Shown one piece after another: positions 11,111-22,287 of a stretch of DNA of 64,000 bases. Position 1 is the first letter of the stretch. The number at the start of each line of letters is the position of its first letter. The DNA comes from Panopea generosa. Lineage: Eukaryota > Mollusca > Bivalvia > Adapedonta > Hiatellidae. The stretch lies in the NCBI GenBank assembly GCA_029582155.1, contig CM055903.1, positions 43,973,769 through 44,037,768 on the forward strand, written 5' to 3'. The notes beneath the pieces were generated by a model. That model was not told the DNA's origin and ran no database searches. It saw nothing but the letters and a program-made list of their open reading frames with translations. A program made the position numbers and the translations under genes.

Positions 11111-11505
11111 AAAGATAAAAAAAAGCAAATTTAACAACAGTTAAAAATACCAATAAAACCAATAAAGCAATGGAAAAAACCTTAAATCCAGTTTAAATCT
11201 CCGAAAAAGTGGTTCAGAATTATTTGAGGGTGAATGAAATAATCGACATAGGACGAAAAAAAGCTGAAAATCTGTATGAAATTACTAGTCTGCATACTGG
11301 AATATCCTAATTTATGGTCAGTGTACTCTTCACTTTAAAATACTCGGACGCTTACAAATATTAACCAATCAGATTTAGGGACTGGCTTCAAGCTGAGATT
11401 TTCCTCAACTCAATAGCATTGCAAAAATCTGAGGCCAGGGATCGTATTCTTAAGACTTGCACTTGAAAATCCCAAATTTCATCCTTAGGCATCTTGTTTA
11501 CCATG
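11111..11505. other. No feature seen
   Basis: A-rich sequence after the element end; no coding signal. Confidence 0.35.
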
Positions 11506-11714
11506 ACAGATAGAATAATGTTGCTGTATGGTGTTTAGTGTCACTTTCAACAATTTTTCAGTCATTTCGCGACGGTGTCTACTTGAGACAGTATTCTGAG
11601 TGCTGTCACACTGGAGTATCATGCCGCAGACACATGATATGATACCCCACCCAGTCACATTATACCGACACCGGGCCAACCAGACCTCTAAATGTTGAGC
11701 AACAGATAGAATAA
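11506..11714 (-). repeat. SINE-A, 5'-truncated, with perfect target-site duplication
   Basis: The direct repeat acagatagaataa lies at 11506-11518 and again at 11702-11714. Between them is a minus-strand SINE-A with its tail (gctgtatggtgtttagtg), body and the start of the taaatg.tgagc block. The tRNA-like head is absent. A 13-bp duplication with 5' truncation is what target-primed reverse transcription produces. Confidence 0.93.
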
Positions 11715-12969
11715 GTATGAGTGTTTGTGTGTGTGACTATACAACTATTAATTGTCTGCCTATGTTTGCAAATTTTGGTCTCGAAAATCTGTCTGTGTGT
11801 GTGTTTTTCTTTCTTGAGTTCAAGTCTAAGAATATTTTTAAGAATGGTTGATGAAGCCACCCCAGGTTCTATGTTGAAACATATGAGGATCATATGAAAT
11901 TCTTGCAATACAATTTTACTAACATTATATTCTAATAATTATTCTGCTAATTGTCAGAGGTTTTATTGTATAGCTCTTACAGTTCAGTGCATGAACTATT
12001 GTATCTAACATATAAATGAAGAAGGGATACAACAGTTTTCTATTTATCTGTTTTACAACTAAATCTGGAACCAATTACAATGTGGTTACTAATGGCGAAC
12101 CCTTAAAATATCCCATAATGCAATTACCCCTATTTAAAATCTATCAACTGATGACTTTTTTATTTTTATCACCACAATATTGACCAATCAGATTTCACAG
12201 AAGAGCAGATGTGCATATCAGTACCTGCAATTAAAACTTGGGAATAAAAGAACATAAAGACGTGTGCCCTAACATAAACAAAACACAATTTTTATTCGAA
12301 CCCTTGCCACGCTTCTATTGACCCTAGTTACCTTTATCAGGGCAAAGGTCAAAAGCCCTTGAATTAAACAAATATCACCAGCTGCAGAATGATATTGGAC
12401 AGACGACATTGTTTGCTATCTCATCTAAACCTCACTTTTATCTGATTTTACATTAGCATAAAAAATCTCATTTTACCGGCTAATTTGACACCAGAAAGTG
12501 TCACCATAAACTTGATAGGTAAAGGTTGATTACTGATGTAAATCTTTTACCAGAGATAAGTAGGCTAATACTCAGCAAAAATTAGAGCTCGGCAAATATG
12601 ATACCTCAAACAAACATGAAAAAAGTGTCGATGCTTTTTAAATCTCCATTAAAAAAACTTAGCATTCCTCATAAATCTTTCACCACGCCTGTTGAATCAA
12701 ACCACCTAAAAACACAACATACTATTATGTTCTAAAAGTGTATTTACTTTCAGATTCTGAGATTGTAGGTTTTTTGTTGAATTTCTTGACATAAAAACAC
12801 CCGTGTGGCATGGTAGTATGGTTTCTTCTCACATAAGTCATGGGAGAAATGGGAGGAAACATAGAGGTTTGAAGTAAAATGCTAAAATGCTACAATTAAA
12901 ATCTCGAGATAAAAATAATGTTAATATGATTCGATGGTCAAAAATGATCACAAACAGGTTCAATGAGAT
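11715..12969. other. No feature seen in about 1.25 kb
   Basis: No repeat family, coding exon or RNA gene recognised. A (GT)n-like run (gtgtttgtgtgtgtg) sits near 11724. A minus-strand frame at 11660-11908 is partly SINE-A and not credible as a gene. Confidence 0.4.
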
Positions 12970-13562
12970 ATTCTGTTTGTTTGAATATTTAGCATCATTT
13001 TTATACCATCAAAGGCTAACAGAAGATCAATGATTGAGTGATTGAATATTTAGGATAATTTTTATGCCATTGAGGGCTAACAAACAATCAGTGAACCTAA
13101 CCACTATTTCCCTGGATCCTAGAAAGTTAACCAGTATTCAAGCACACCCCATCTCCGCAAGTAACTGATAACTATCCCACTTGAATCAGCGGTGAGAGAC
13201 GAATGATAATGAGACACAATGTCATATATCAACCATCACAGAGATTGTGGCCAAGCGAGGATGTCAAACTCATAATAGCCAGGATGCGCTAACGACTTAG
13301 CTAATTTGGCCAAGCAACAGACGATCAATTAACCTACCCATTCTTTCTTGGGATTCTAAAAGATTAACCAGTACTCGCAAAAACAGCTATATACACAAGT
13401 GACTGATAACTTTCCCACTTTAAATCAGTGGTGAGATATGAATGACAATGTGAAGCAATATCATACATCAATCATCACGAAAACTTGTGTCAAGCAGCGG
13501 ATTTGAACTCACAAACCCTGGATTGATAGTCGAGACATGCTACTGACTGAACTTACCGGGTA
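12970..13562 (-). repeat. SINE-B, outer copy split by another SINE-B
   Basis: The tail (ttgaatatttagcatcattt) is at 12980-13017. The remainder of the same element resumes at 13330 (taacctacccattctttctt) and ends in the head at 13562 (gctactgactgaacttaccg). An inner SINE-B interrupts it. Confidence 0.85.
13018..13329 (-). repeat. SINE-B inner copy with 14-bp target-site duplication
   Basis: Flanked by aacagaagatcaat (13018-13031) and aacagacgatcaat (13316-13329), which differ at one base. Inside is a near full-length minus-strand SINE-B, tail first (gattgaatatttaggat), head last (cttagctaatttggcc). Confidence 0.88.
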
Positions 13563-14165
13563 CAGTACAGTAAATTACCATTATCTGAAATATTATGTTT
13601 AATGACAAAAATATAAAGCCTCAAATTAAAAATTCCTCAATAAAACATCTTCCGCCAATCATAACTCCACACCAGCAGTCACATGATCATGTTCCCCAAC
13701 ATTCACCATCTGAACAGAAACCATCTTGTAATTTTAATAACATAATATTTAACATTTTTACAGACACAAAGACTATAATTATTACATTTATTGTTGAGAG
13801 GCAGCCATGCAGATAGTTTGTTTCCATCACCGACATGCAGCTGTTACCATACAAACTGACAGGGTATAATGAACCAAACGCAGTTATCATTTTTATAACA
13901 AATTATGGCATCGCCTTGTGGTAATTCATTTTTCAACATCTCTCTTGCACATTTTGGGAGCCAAAATGAAAATCGAGATGTTATGATACTGTGGTATTGT
14001 CAATAAAAAGATATTAAAATCTCTATCTGAAATCACATCATGTTGATATCATGATACGAGTCATTGCATTTTCAAATTTCGTTGATATTAGAAATGAGAT
14101 ACATTTTTTTCCCAGTGTATTTTTGCACATCAGATGTAGGTTTTATTCCCACTCCCTTTTAAACC
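13563..14165. other. No feature seen
   Basis: AT-rich; overlapping frames on both strands at 13595-13890 lack any recognisable protein signature. Confidence 0.35.
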
Positions 14166-15180
14166 TCAATTAAAATCAATATTTGGAAGCCATAATGAAA
14201 ACAAAGTTTTCTTAAATTTAAAATACCTGTGCAAAACATTAAAATCAATGTGTGGAAGCCATACCGTATTAATTTTTTTCCCTTAAATATAAAATACCTT
14301 GGCAGTATTCTGCACAAGTATAAAGCTGTAATACGGAAAAAAAGTTTTCTTTAATTTGAAAATACCTGTGTAGTACATTAAAATCAATTTGCAGAAGTCA
14401 TAATGAAAATTTAAAATACCTGTTCAGTTTGTCGTTACCAAATGAGTACAAAGCCGTAATACAGAAAAAAGGTTTTCTTAATTTAAAATATGTATGCAGC
14501 ACAGGTACTACATGAGTACAAAGCCGTAATAAGGAAAAATGGTTTTCTTATATTTAAAATACCTGTGCAGTACATGTACCACATAATTAGTTGTAGTTGT
14601 AGTTGAATGGTGTTTAGCATCGCTTTCAACAATTTTTCAGTCATATCGCAACGGTGTCTACTTGAGACAGTATTCTGAGCGCTGTCACACTGGAGTATCA
14701 TGCCGCACACATGGTATGATACCCCACCCAGTTACATTATACTGACACCAGGCCGACCAGACCTAGAACTCTCCTCTAAATGCTGAGCGTCAAGCGAGGA
14801 AGCTTCTAGTACCATTTTTAAAGTCTTTGGTATGACCCGGCCAGGGATCGAACCCACGACCTTCCGCATGTGAGGCGGATGCTCTACCACTAGACCACGC
14901 CGCAGTTACAAAGCCCTAGTAGACATTTTTTTTTTTTTCTCCATTTCAAAATACCTGTCCAGTTTGTAACCAAATGAGTACAACGCCGTTATACAGAAAA
15001 AAAGATTGTCTTAATTTAAAATATGTAACGAGCACAAGTACTACACGAGTAAAAAGCCGTAATAAGGAAAAAAGGTTTTCTTATATTAAAAATACCTGTG
15101 CAGTACATGTACCACATATTAAAATTTAATACAAAGCCCTAGTACAGACATTCTTTTCTCCATTTCAAAATACCTGGGCA
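14166..15180. repeat. Ordered tandem array (unit about 70-80 bp, block of three)
   Basis: Nine or ten units share aaagccgtaatac, a poly(A), ggttttcttaatttaaaata and cctgtgcagtac. Three consecutive units (from about 14443) are repeated as a block from about 14970: the members ending gcagcacaggtac, gtacatgtaccacat and ctccatttcaaaatacc recur in the same order. A SINE-A interrupts the first block. Confidence 0.82.
14593..14907 (-). repeat. SINE-A, full length
   Basis: Minus-strand SINE-A. The tail is tgaatggtgtttagcatcgc and the body is accccacccagttacatt. The head has B box gggatcgaacccacgacc and A-box side gcggatgctctaccactaga, ending ccacgccgc. It sits inside the tandem array between units whose duplicate at 15105-15140 lacks it. 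Confidence 0.92.
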
Positions 15181-15224
15181 GAGCATACACCACATTAGCA
15201 AGCTAATCCAGCTAAAATAAATCA

Positions 15225-15400
15225 ATTTGCTGTTTAGAATCAATTTCAATAATCTTTCAGTCATATAATGACAGTATCTTCCCAAGACAATGTTATAACC
15301 ATGTATCTTGTACCCAACCCAGTTACAATATGCATGTTTTAGACTTTTGCAGTGCATGTTCATTCCACTAAATGCTGATCTCCAGGCCAGGCTTGGTTCC
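15225..15400 (-). repeat. SINE-A, old copy
   Basis: Recognised by gctgtttagaatcaatttca, ctttcagtcatataatgaca, acccaacccagttacaatat and ccactaaatgctgatc. Highly diverged. Confidence 0.6.
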
Positions 15401-15897
15401 ATGGTGTACCACATAAAGAAGATATTGGCTATTTTAGTTGTTAAAATTAAAAAGTATTTTTTACTTGCTGCTACCTTTTGTTTATTACCTAGCAGCACAT
15501 CATAAATTGAAAAGCAAAATGTTTAATATTAACAAATTCAAAATGGTCCATTTTTTTAACATATCCATTCATGACATGGTCACCAATTTTTGACAAAGTG
15601 CAACATCTGAAGACTTGAAACAGGTTTTCAACCACAGCCAGTTGATTTATTACAGTGAAGAGATGTGTGGTAACTCTATAGCTGATCTCAGCTGGAGTGT
15701 AACAAAGGGTGTGATTTCTATATTTCCCTCATGTCATTCTCTTATGAAATTGGGACCCAGACTGTCTATTTCAGCTCTCCAGCGGTCAGTCAAGTTTGAG
15801 ATACTGTTTTATAATGGTGCAAGTACTCTTGTTCACAATGTAGGATAAATGAAACATTTGCTTTATATTCAACAGCTTGTGTAAAAACGTTGTGGGG
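15401..15897. other. No gene recognised
   Basis: Open frames on both strands (15308-15505, 15615-15848) have no motif I recognise. The AT-rich context argues against real genes. Confidence 0.35.
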
Positions 15898-16112
15898 TCC
15901 TCCATGGTGGAGTGGTCGATGACGCCATCTCTTACCTCTCACATTCCAGTCCAGTTTTGTCATTAATTTTATGTGAGAAAGTTTGCCAGTTACTTACAGA
16001 AGGATGATGGTTCAACTCAGATTCATTCATGTTCCTTTATCAATAAAACTGGATATGCCATCAAATTATAAAACCTGCAATGTGTTGAAGCCCAGGTTCT
16101 TTAAAAAATTTA
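15898..16112 (+). repeat. SINE-C, nearly complete
   Basis: Head ggtcctccatggtggagtgg, core gagaaagtttgccagttact, then gatggttcaactcagattca, aataaaactggatatgccat and a tail ending tttaaaaaa. The B-box region is decayed. Confidence 0.83.
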
Positions 16113-17286
16113 CTGTTCTAGTATGACAATTATGTACGCTGTTCTCAAGTCGTGGCATATATAAGAAATTAAGGTAAAGCCATAATGCCAGTCATATACA
16201 TTTATAACAGATTGTAAAGAATTGTGGTGCAGCTTGTTGTTCTTATAGCACTGGTACTCTGCACGTTACACTGGTACTCTGCATGTTGCATCTATGTAGA
16301 TTTAACTACCAGCATGATGCTGGTATGTTAAGTTTACATAAGAATTTGTATGACAGATTGGCCATTATAATATTTCAGAATTTGATGTTGTAATGGCATT
16401 AGTACTCTGCAGGCGTGTTACTTTTTTAAACGATAGTTGGAATGACGCCCAAAATCAGAGGCTGTGCCAAAGTCTCAGTCACGATGTATACTTGCTGACT
16501 GATGTCCAGTCCATTGACATTAATTACGCCACTAGCTTTTTAAGCTGTCACAAACTTGCTACAACTTAAACATCCCTATGTTGATGTCTTTTGGACGCTG
16601 GCCATGTTTGGTGTAGTAAAAGTCAGGAGTACAATGTCCTTAAACGTAACAACTGATTGTAACGACAAATTATTTTCACTTTTTTTCAAATTTTCACCAC
16701 TGCCAATTGAACTGGAGCCAAATTTTTTTATCAAACTTACTAACAGCTTGTAAAATAAGATGCCAGAAATTTGACAATTCTAATTCCATATACAGTGTGG
16801 TTTTAATTAATTCCTTACAACTGTTGGTTATCCCATCTTTTGTTCACTAGCAAAGGTGAACAAATGTTCTGTCAGCAATGGGATGTCAACCATCATTTTA
16901 AAAGAACATCCGAAATTAAGTGTCATCACAAAACACAAAATTATTCAAGTGACCAAACATCTGAGTGACTTGGAGTAGAGGGACACAGTCTTCAAGTGAC
17001 GGGAAGCTTACAGTCTAGACATGGGGGCTCCTACAAATGATTCAGGGTTGCATCTAAATCTGCATGTCATTTGGGTTGACCTGCAATTGTATCTGAAATT
17101 AATGTTATTTTATGGCGAATATTACCTATGATAGGCTTAAAATACGTAAAACAATATATCTGAATACAGATACATCTTTGAAATTCCAGAATTTCAAAGA
17201 TATGATTGCAATTAAAAATGGGAACATGAAGCCTCTGTGAGGAGTCCTTAATCAAAACTTTGTACTGTCAGTCTTGTATGCAAACC
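16113..17286. other. No gene seen; minor repeats
   Basis: The phrase ctggtactctgca.gtt occurs near 16250 and 16271, with a worn third copy near 16402. A 9-bp-arm hairpin (taccagcat g atgctggta) sits near 16309. No coding signal is recognised. Confidence 0.35.
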
Positions 17287-17578
17287 CTGTATGGAGCCAA
17301 CGCGTCTGACTATCAACCCAAGGTCATGAGTTCAAATCCCCACCTGGCAACAGTCTGTGATGATTGATATACGACATTGCATCTCATTATTATTCATCTC
17401 TCACTGCTGATTCAAGTGGGAAAGTTATCAGTTACTTGCAGAGATGGGGTATGTTTGAGTACTTGTTAACCTTTCAGGATCCCAGGAAACAGTGGTTAGG
17501 TTAACTGATCGTCTGTTAGCCCCTGATGGCATAAAAAGTACACTAAATATTCAATCAATCACTCAATCTGTATGGAGC
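17287..17578 (+). repeat. SINE-B, 5'-truncated, inserted in a minisatellite
   Basis: Flanked by ctgtatggagc at 17287-17297 and 17568-17578. The element begins at the anticodon-stem part of the head (aacgcgtctgactatcaacc). It runs through the B box, the core (agttatcagttacttgcag) and the tail to tcaatcaatcactcaat. Because the flank matches the ctgtatggagc array unit, the duplication may be array copies rather than a target-site duplication. Confidence 0.8.
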
Positions 17579-18120
17579 TCCTGTATGGAGTCATGTTTGA
17601 ACTCCTGTATTCAGCCCTTGTATGAAACACTACAAAGAGTCCTGCATCAAAAGCGCTTGTATGAAACACTGCATGGAGCCCCTGCATGGAGCCCCTATAT
17701 GGAACCCTGCACAGGGCCTAGCGAGACATATTGTTTGTCTCTAAGAAGCCTGTTAAAGATTTTTTATTTGCACCTCCCGAGACATGGACAGCAGATCAGA
17801 TATTCAAATAATAAAAAAGCTGTCCATCCACTTCTTATTTAATCAGGCTACATAGGGCCCTGCATGAAACGCCACTGTAGAAAACACTGCATTGAACCCC
17901 TGCATGGAGCAGGGCTTGAAAATTCCACCCATCGCTCGTCATGATGAGTGAACATTTGGTCAGGATGTGTAAGATTTAAGAAACTGACCTTAATATTTCT
18001 TTGATTTTAAGCATTCAGTTAAAAATGTTGAAAAGAGAGGACGAGTAGCTTTTATCAGAAATTTTCAAGCCCTGATGGAGCCCTGAAAGAGCCCATGTGT
18101 AGATCAGTAAGTGGTCCTGC
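17568..18120. repeat. Irregular minisatellite, ctgcatggagccc type, interrupted
   Basis: Loose units of about 15-30 bp built on ctgtatggagc and ctgcatggagccc run to about 17715. They resume near 17840-17910 and again after 18074. The interruptions are a unique stretch and a hAT-like MITE. Confidence 0.7.
17911..18073. mobile_element. hAT-like MITE, 163 bp
   Basis: Ends are agggcttgaaaatt and aattttcaagccct, perfect inverted repeats. The flanks are catggagc (17903-17910) and gatggagc (18074-18081), an 8-bp duplication with one mismatch. Eight-base duplications are the hAT hallmark. The host array repeats the same phrase, so the duplication is supportive but not conclusive. No coding capacity. 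Confidence 0.72.
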
Positions 18121-18261
18121 AACTAGTGCAATCATGAGCATAGCAAGTGTACAAAAGCCTGAATGAAATGTCTTCGAGAGTTGCCTCTGAGCTGCTTCAA
18201 CACACAGATCACAATAATGCTTTCATCATTGTCATAAACTACAGGCTTATAGCTTGTAGTG

Positions 18262-18520
18262 GCAGATGCATGGCTTGCTTCATTATCAAGATGCATGGCT
18301 TGCTTCATTATCAAGGTAAAATAAATAAAAGCTCCAAGTGCCAAGAGGAAAGAAGATGGTACTGAGCTGGCTTCATGAAGAAAGATTCTGGTACTCAGCT
18401 GGCACCAAGAAGAAAGAATACCACCAAGAAGAAAGAAGCTGGTACTCAGCTGATGCCAAGAGGGAAAAAGCTGGTATGCAGCTGGTGCCAAAAGTGAAAG
18501 AAGCTAGTACTTGGCTGTTA
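18262..18520. repeat. Two short tandem repeats
   Basis: First, a 25-26-bp phrase (gatgcatggcttgcttcatt) is present twice in tandem at about 18266-18316. Then about five imperfect 32-bp units of the type gaagaaagaagctggtactc, agctggtgccaa run from about 18345 to 18515. Confidence 0.75.
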
Positions 18521-18654
18521 ATCTGATATCTGTTTTTATCAACTTACTTGAAATAATGTCTGTTGCTAATATCTCTAACCTATTTAAACATTTTACCAAC
18601 TGATATTAAGTACCATGTTCAATAAACAAGCTTCAAGTATATTTGTGTAAGATT

Positions 18655-18968
18655 TGTTGTTATATGGGGTTTAGCGTCACTTTCAACAATTTTTCAGTCC
18701 TATTGTGATGGTGTCTGCTTGAGACAGTATTCTAAACCCTGCCACACTGGAGTATCATGCCACAGACACATTGTATTATATCCCTCCCAGTCACATATAA
18801 TACTGACACTGGGACAACTAGACCTAGAACTATCCTCTTAATGCTGAGCACCAAGCCTAGAAGCTCCTAGTACCATTTTTACAAGTCTTTGATATGACCC
18901 GAATGGAAACTGAACACACAACCTTCTGCAAACAAGGCAGATGCTAAACCACTAGACCATCACTGCGG
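18655..18968 (-). repeat. SINE-A, full length
   Basis: Tail side atatggggtttagcgtcact, body gtctgcttgagacagtattc, tccctcccagtcacatataa, and the aatgctgagcaccaagcc block. The head is decayed (aactgaacacacaacctt; gcagatgctaaaccactaga). Confidence 0.87.
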
Positions 18969-19030
18969 TCATATAAAAAAGGTCATATACCAGCAACATC
19001 TTTGTCAATAAATAAAACTGAACTGCATAC

Positions 19031-19217
19031 ACAATCAAACCTGTCTTTAGCAGGCAGTCAAGGGAAGGAGCAAAAGTGGCCTTCTAAGACAGGTTGCTGT
19101 TTAATAAATGCAGGTAAATTAACTCTGAAAGCATATAAATGGGAAATAACAAACATTGCTGCTTAAGACAAGTGGCTGCTTATAATAGAGGTGACCTCAT
19201 ATACAGGTTTTACTGTG
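19031..19217. mobile_element. MITE-F, near complete
   Basis: Left end acaatcaaacctgtctttag, right end tatacaggttttactgt. The interior has the full family order, including aagacaggttgctgtttaat and ggctgcttataatagaggtg. Confidence 0.85.
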
Positions 19218-19392
19218 TTATAACTTATGTCTTACAAAAAGTGCTGAAGTCTGTACTAAATCATTGATGAATATGTAGAAATTAACTGTTCTTTTACCAG
19301 TAGCTTTCTCAACTCTATATGGTCGAGAGGGCACTTGCACTCAAGACCACAGGAATCTGAGGTAAACTTATATATTTTACACCAATATCAAA

Positions 19393-19556
19393 CAAGTTCT
19401 TGTAGCAAATCACGCTTGAAATCTTTCTGGGCAGAATCAATACTAAGCATTATGCGGATAAAGTGTCTTTACAACACTACAAAATAGCCATGGTGGGGGA
19501 TCGAAAAACCCATTCCCCTGATCCTGGGTCCAATGCTGTATGACTGGACCACTCAC
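19393..19556 (-). repeat. SINE-E
   Basis: From the tail side: caagttcttgtagcaaatca, ctttctgggcagaatcaata, ataaagtgtcttta, ccatggtgggggatcg, and the head end ctgtatgactggaccactca. Matches the copies at 51372 and 53271. Confidence 0.75.
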
Positions 19557-20254
19557 TCAATCATTATGACCCCATGGCCAAGGTGGATCGAGTGATGAAG
19601 GTATTTATTTACATAGTGTTGCTTAGTATTATACCTTCTTGAGGTCTTAAAATGGACAGTCAACAACATAAGCAATAAACGACCCGTCATCTTTTATAAA
19701 AAAAGCAAACTGACCACATAAAAGTACTCTCCACTTGTGGAGACAGAATTGTGACACAGCCATTTATCAAGGTAATCATAGTACACCATGAGTAAGGGAT
19801 ATTCAAGTTGTTTTGAATCTTTGATGATATTATCCGATTTACAAATCCGCACTACCAATACATAACTATACGTGAACTGATTGTGGTTGTCTAATACACC
19901 AAATATTCACATGTTTTCTTAAACAGTCTGCCCGATTGGTAGCCGACAACCAGTTCACGGTTCCCAGTTTGTACTGTATAAACCTATAATAACAATATTC
20001 AACTTCTTTCAGTGATTTTGATAATTTATGGGTATTTAATTAAATGAAAAGAAAAGAATTCATGGCAGGTAGGCGGAGATTTAGAGAAAGGAAAAAACAT
20101 GAATCAAATATTGCAATTAAAGCTCTGAATGTGCAACCATTGTTCTCATCTATCAAATGGTGGCTAAGTATCATTAAGTGTGGACAAAATGGGGACTGGC
20201 AATTTCATACAGACAGATGTGATCATGCAAGTTTATAATTATATTGATGGCTTC
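19557..20254. other. No gene seen
   Basis: The frame at 20044-20238 (+) starts with a run of Lys/Arg residues and has no family signal. The complex sequence at 19790-19980 could be conserved non-coding DNA, but I have no evidence for it. Confidence 0.3.
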
Positions 20255-20318
20255 AGTTTTATTGGCAAAGGAAGACAAGTAGAACCGCCATCCTTCTGTA
20301 AGTAACTGGCAAACTTTT
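20255..20318 (-). repeat. SINE-C core fragment
   Basis: Short minus-strand piece: ggaagacaagtagaaccgcc, then tctgtaagtaactggcaaac. It directly abuts a SINE-A. Confidence 0.65.
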
Positions 20319-20327
20319 TTAAATATT

Positions 20328-20612
20328 AGTTGTGAGGCATTGAGCGGCGCTTTTAATAATTTTTCAGTCATCATGACAGTGTCTTCTCGGGACTGTCACA
20401 CTGGAGTATCATGCCGCAGACATATGATACCCTACCAAGTCACATTATACTAACCGACCAGACCTTGAACTATCTTCTTAATGCTGAGTGCCAAGTGAAG
20501 AAGCATATGGTACTTTATTTTCAAGTATTTGATATAAGCCAGTCAGGGATCGAACCAACAACCTTACATATCATGAGAAGCAGATACTTGACCACTTGAC
20601 CAGGCTGCAGTT
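20328..20612 (-). repeat. SINE-A, diverged
   Basis: Tail decayed (gcattgagcggcgcttttaa). The body holds ggagtatcatgccgcagaca and accctaccaagtcacattat. The head ends gaccacttgaccaggctgca. Confidence 0.85.
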
Positions 20613-20949
20613 ACTCAGTCAGATATTGTTTTTGGTCAGTCTTGTCATAATCTTGTTTGACTCTCGGTCAGAAAAAAAACCTTATAAACACCCCTTTTAG
20701 ACATTAATGGAATGGTCTAAACAGAAGGATTGAAGAGTTTATTATAGAAATTAAGTAAACGTACCAAACAAATATTTTTTGTCGTTCACCCTAAAGCAGA
20801 TGTTAGTCAGAAGCATGATGTGACAGTGTTTCATACAGATATATTAATATCAGCACGTAGGTACACAATAAAACATGCTGTACAACACAGGTAACCGAAA
20901 CACAGCTTGTCAAGAAGCCAGGTTGTGTGGTAGTAGACATCAATCATGA
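20613..20949. other. No feature seen
   Basis: AT-rich spacer between SINE-A and the 29-bp array. Confidence 0.4.
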
Positions 20950-21323
20950 ACAAACATCAACATTACAAACATCTATCCCAGAACATCAACATTACAAACA
21001 TCTATCCCAGAACATCAACATTACAAACATCTATCCAAGAACATCAACATTACCAACATTTATCCCAGAACATCAACATTACAAACATCTATCCCAGAAC
21101 ATCAACATTACAAACATTTATCCAAGAACATCAACATTACAAACATCTATCCCAGAACATCAACATTACAAACATCTATCCCAGAACATTAAAATAACAA
21201 ACATCTATCCCAGAACATCAACATTAAAAACATCTATCCCAGAACATCAACATTACAAACATCTATCCCAGAACATAAACATTACAAACATCTATCCCAG
21301 AACATCAACATTACAAACATCTC
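20950..21323. repeat. 29-bp minisatellite, about 13 copies
   Basis: Unit aacatcaacattacaaacat plus ctatcccag, 29 bp, very uniform. Variants are atccaagaa, aacattaaaataac and one cattacc. Plus-strand frames of 83 and 134 residues cross it only because the unit lacks stops in those frames. Confidence 0.95.
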
Positions 21324-21349
21324 CATGTTAAAATCAAACAGGGTATAAA

Positions 21350-21832
21350 GCGGACAGTGGTGTATTGGATAGAGTGTTGGCTGCTCATGCCAAACGTTGC
21401 GGGTTAAATCCCCAGCTCGACCAGATGTCTATCAAGAACATTCAGTACTGGTCCTACCCAGGAAGCATAATAATAACTTTCACCTTTCTTTGCAGTCGAG
21501 TTTCATGATTGATTGATTGAATATTTAGCATAATTTTTATGCCATCAAGGGCTAACAGATGATCAGTTAACCTAACCACTGTTTCCTGGGATTAACCAGT
21601 ACTCGAGTACACCCCATTTCCACAAGTAACAGATAACTTTCCCACTTGAATCAGTGGTGAGAGACGAATGATAATGAGACACAATGTCGTATATCAATCA
21701 TCACGGAGACTGTTGCCGGGCGGGGATTCGAACTCACGACCCCTGGATTGGTAGTCAGACGCGTAACTGACTGAGCTAATCAGGCCCGGCAGTCGAGTTT
21801 CAATAAATTAGTATAAACTAAATTCAATAAGT
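21350..21832 (+). repeat. SINE-D, interrupted
   Basis: Head cggacagtggtgtattggat, B-box-like gcgggttaaatccccagctc, then attcagtactggtcctaccc. It breaks at 21505 and resumes at 21803 (ataaattagtataaactaaa). A SINE-B occupies the gap. Confidence 0.86.
21492..21802 (-). repeat. SINE-B inserted in SINE-D, perfect 14-bp target-site duplication
   Basis: gcagtcgagtttca occurs at 21492-21505 and 21789-21802. The enclosed minus-strand SINE-B runs from tgattgattgattgaatatt to the head ctgagctaatcaggcccg. The head is well preserved (gggattcgaactcacgaccc), so this is one of the younger copies. Confidence 0.95.
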
Positions 21833-22286
21833 AAATCTGACACATTTTATATGCTTTTATACAGTATCTTACCAATGCATTGTGCACATTCTCAACATCC
21901 TATAATTTTTATATATATCTCGCTGAACCGTATTTATATTTACCCCTTACTTTGTGCAAATATCTTTCACAACTTCCAATCACAATTATAAGTAAATGAG
22001 ATTACTAGTTCAATTTCGGCTATAATAGTTCCAAATGTTTCAACGGCAGCTCAAATTACCATTGTACGCACGCTGTCAATAGAGTCAGAGGTATTTAACC
22101 CAGGTCAACCCATGGAAGACAGTAATTATAGACCTTTAATAATGTCTGTCAATTACTGTTATGGGGAGCTGTAACCAACAGGTTCCCAGTGGTGCAAGAT
22201 ATTTATCAAACTGGTGACAACTTGGCTATATTATATTTGTAATAAGAAAGATTTAACCAGAATGCAGCTGGATTGTGCCAGGACGT
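21833..22286. other. No gene seen
   Basis: Unique-looking, moderately complex sequence at 22080-22260 with no repeat match. Function unknown. Confidence 0.35.
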
Positions 22287-22287
22287 T

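Noticed and set aside
20927-21331. 134- and 83-residue plus-strand frames with repeated YKHLSQNINITNI-like peptides
   Set aside because: Produced by the 29-bp array; two shifted frames give the same peptides in different order, as expected for non-coding repeats.
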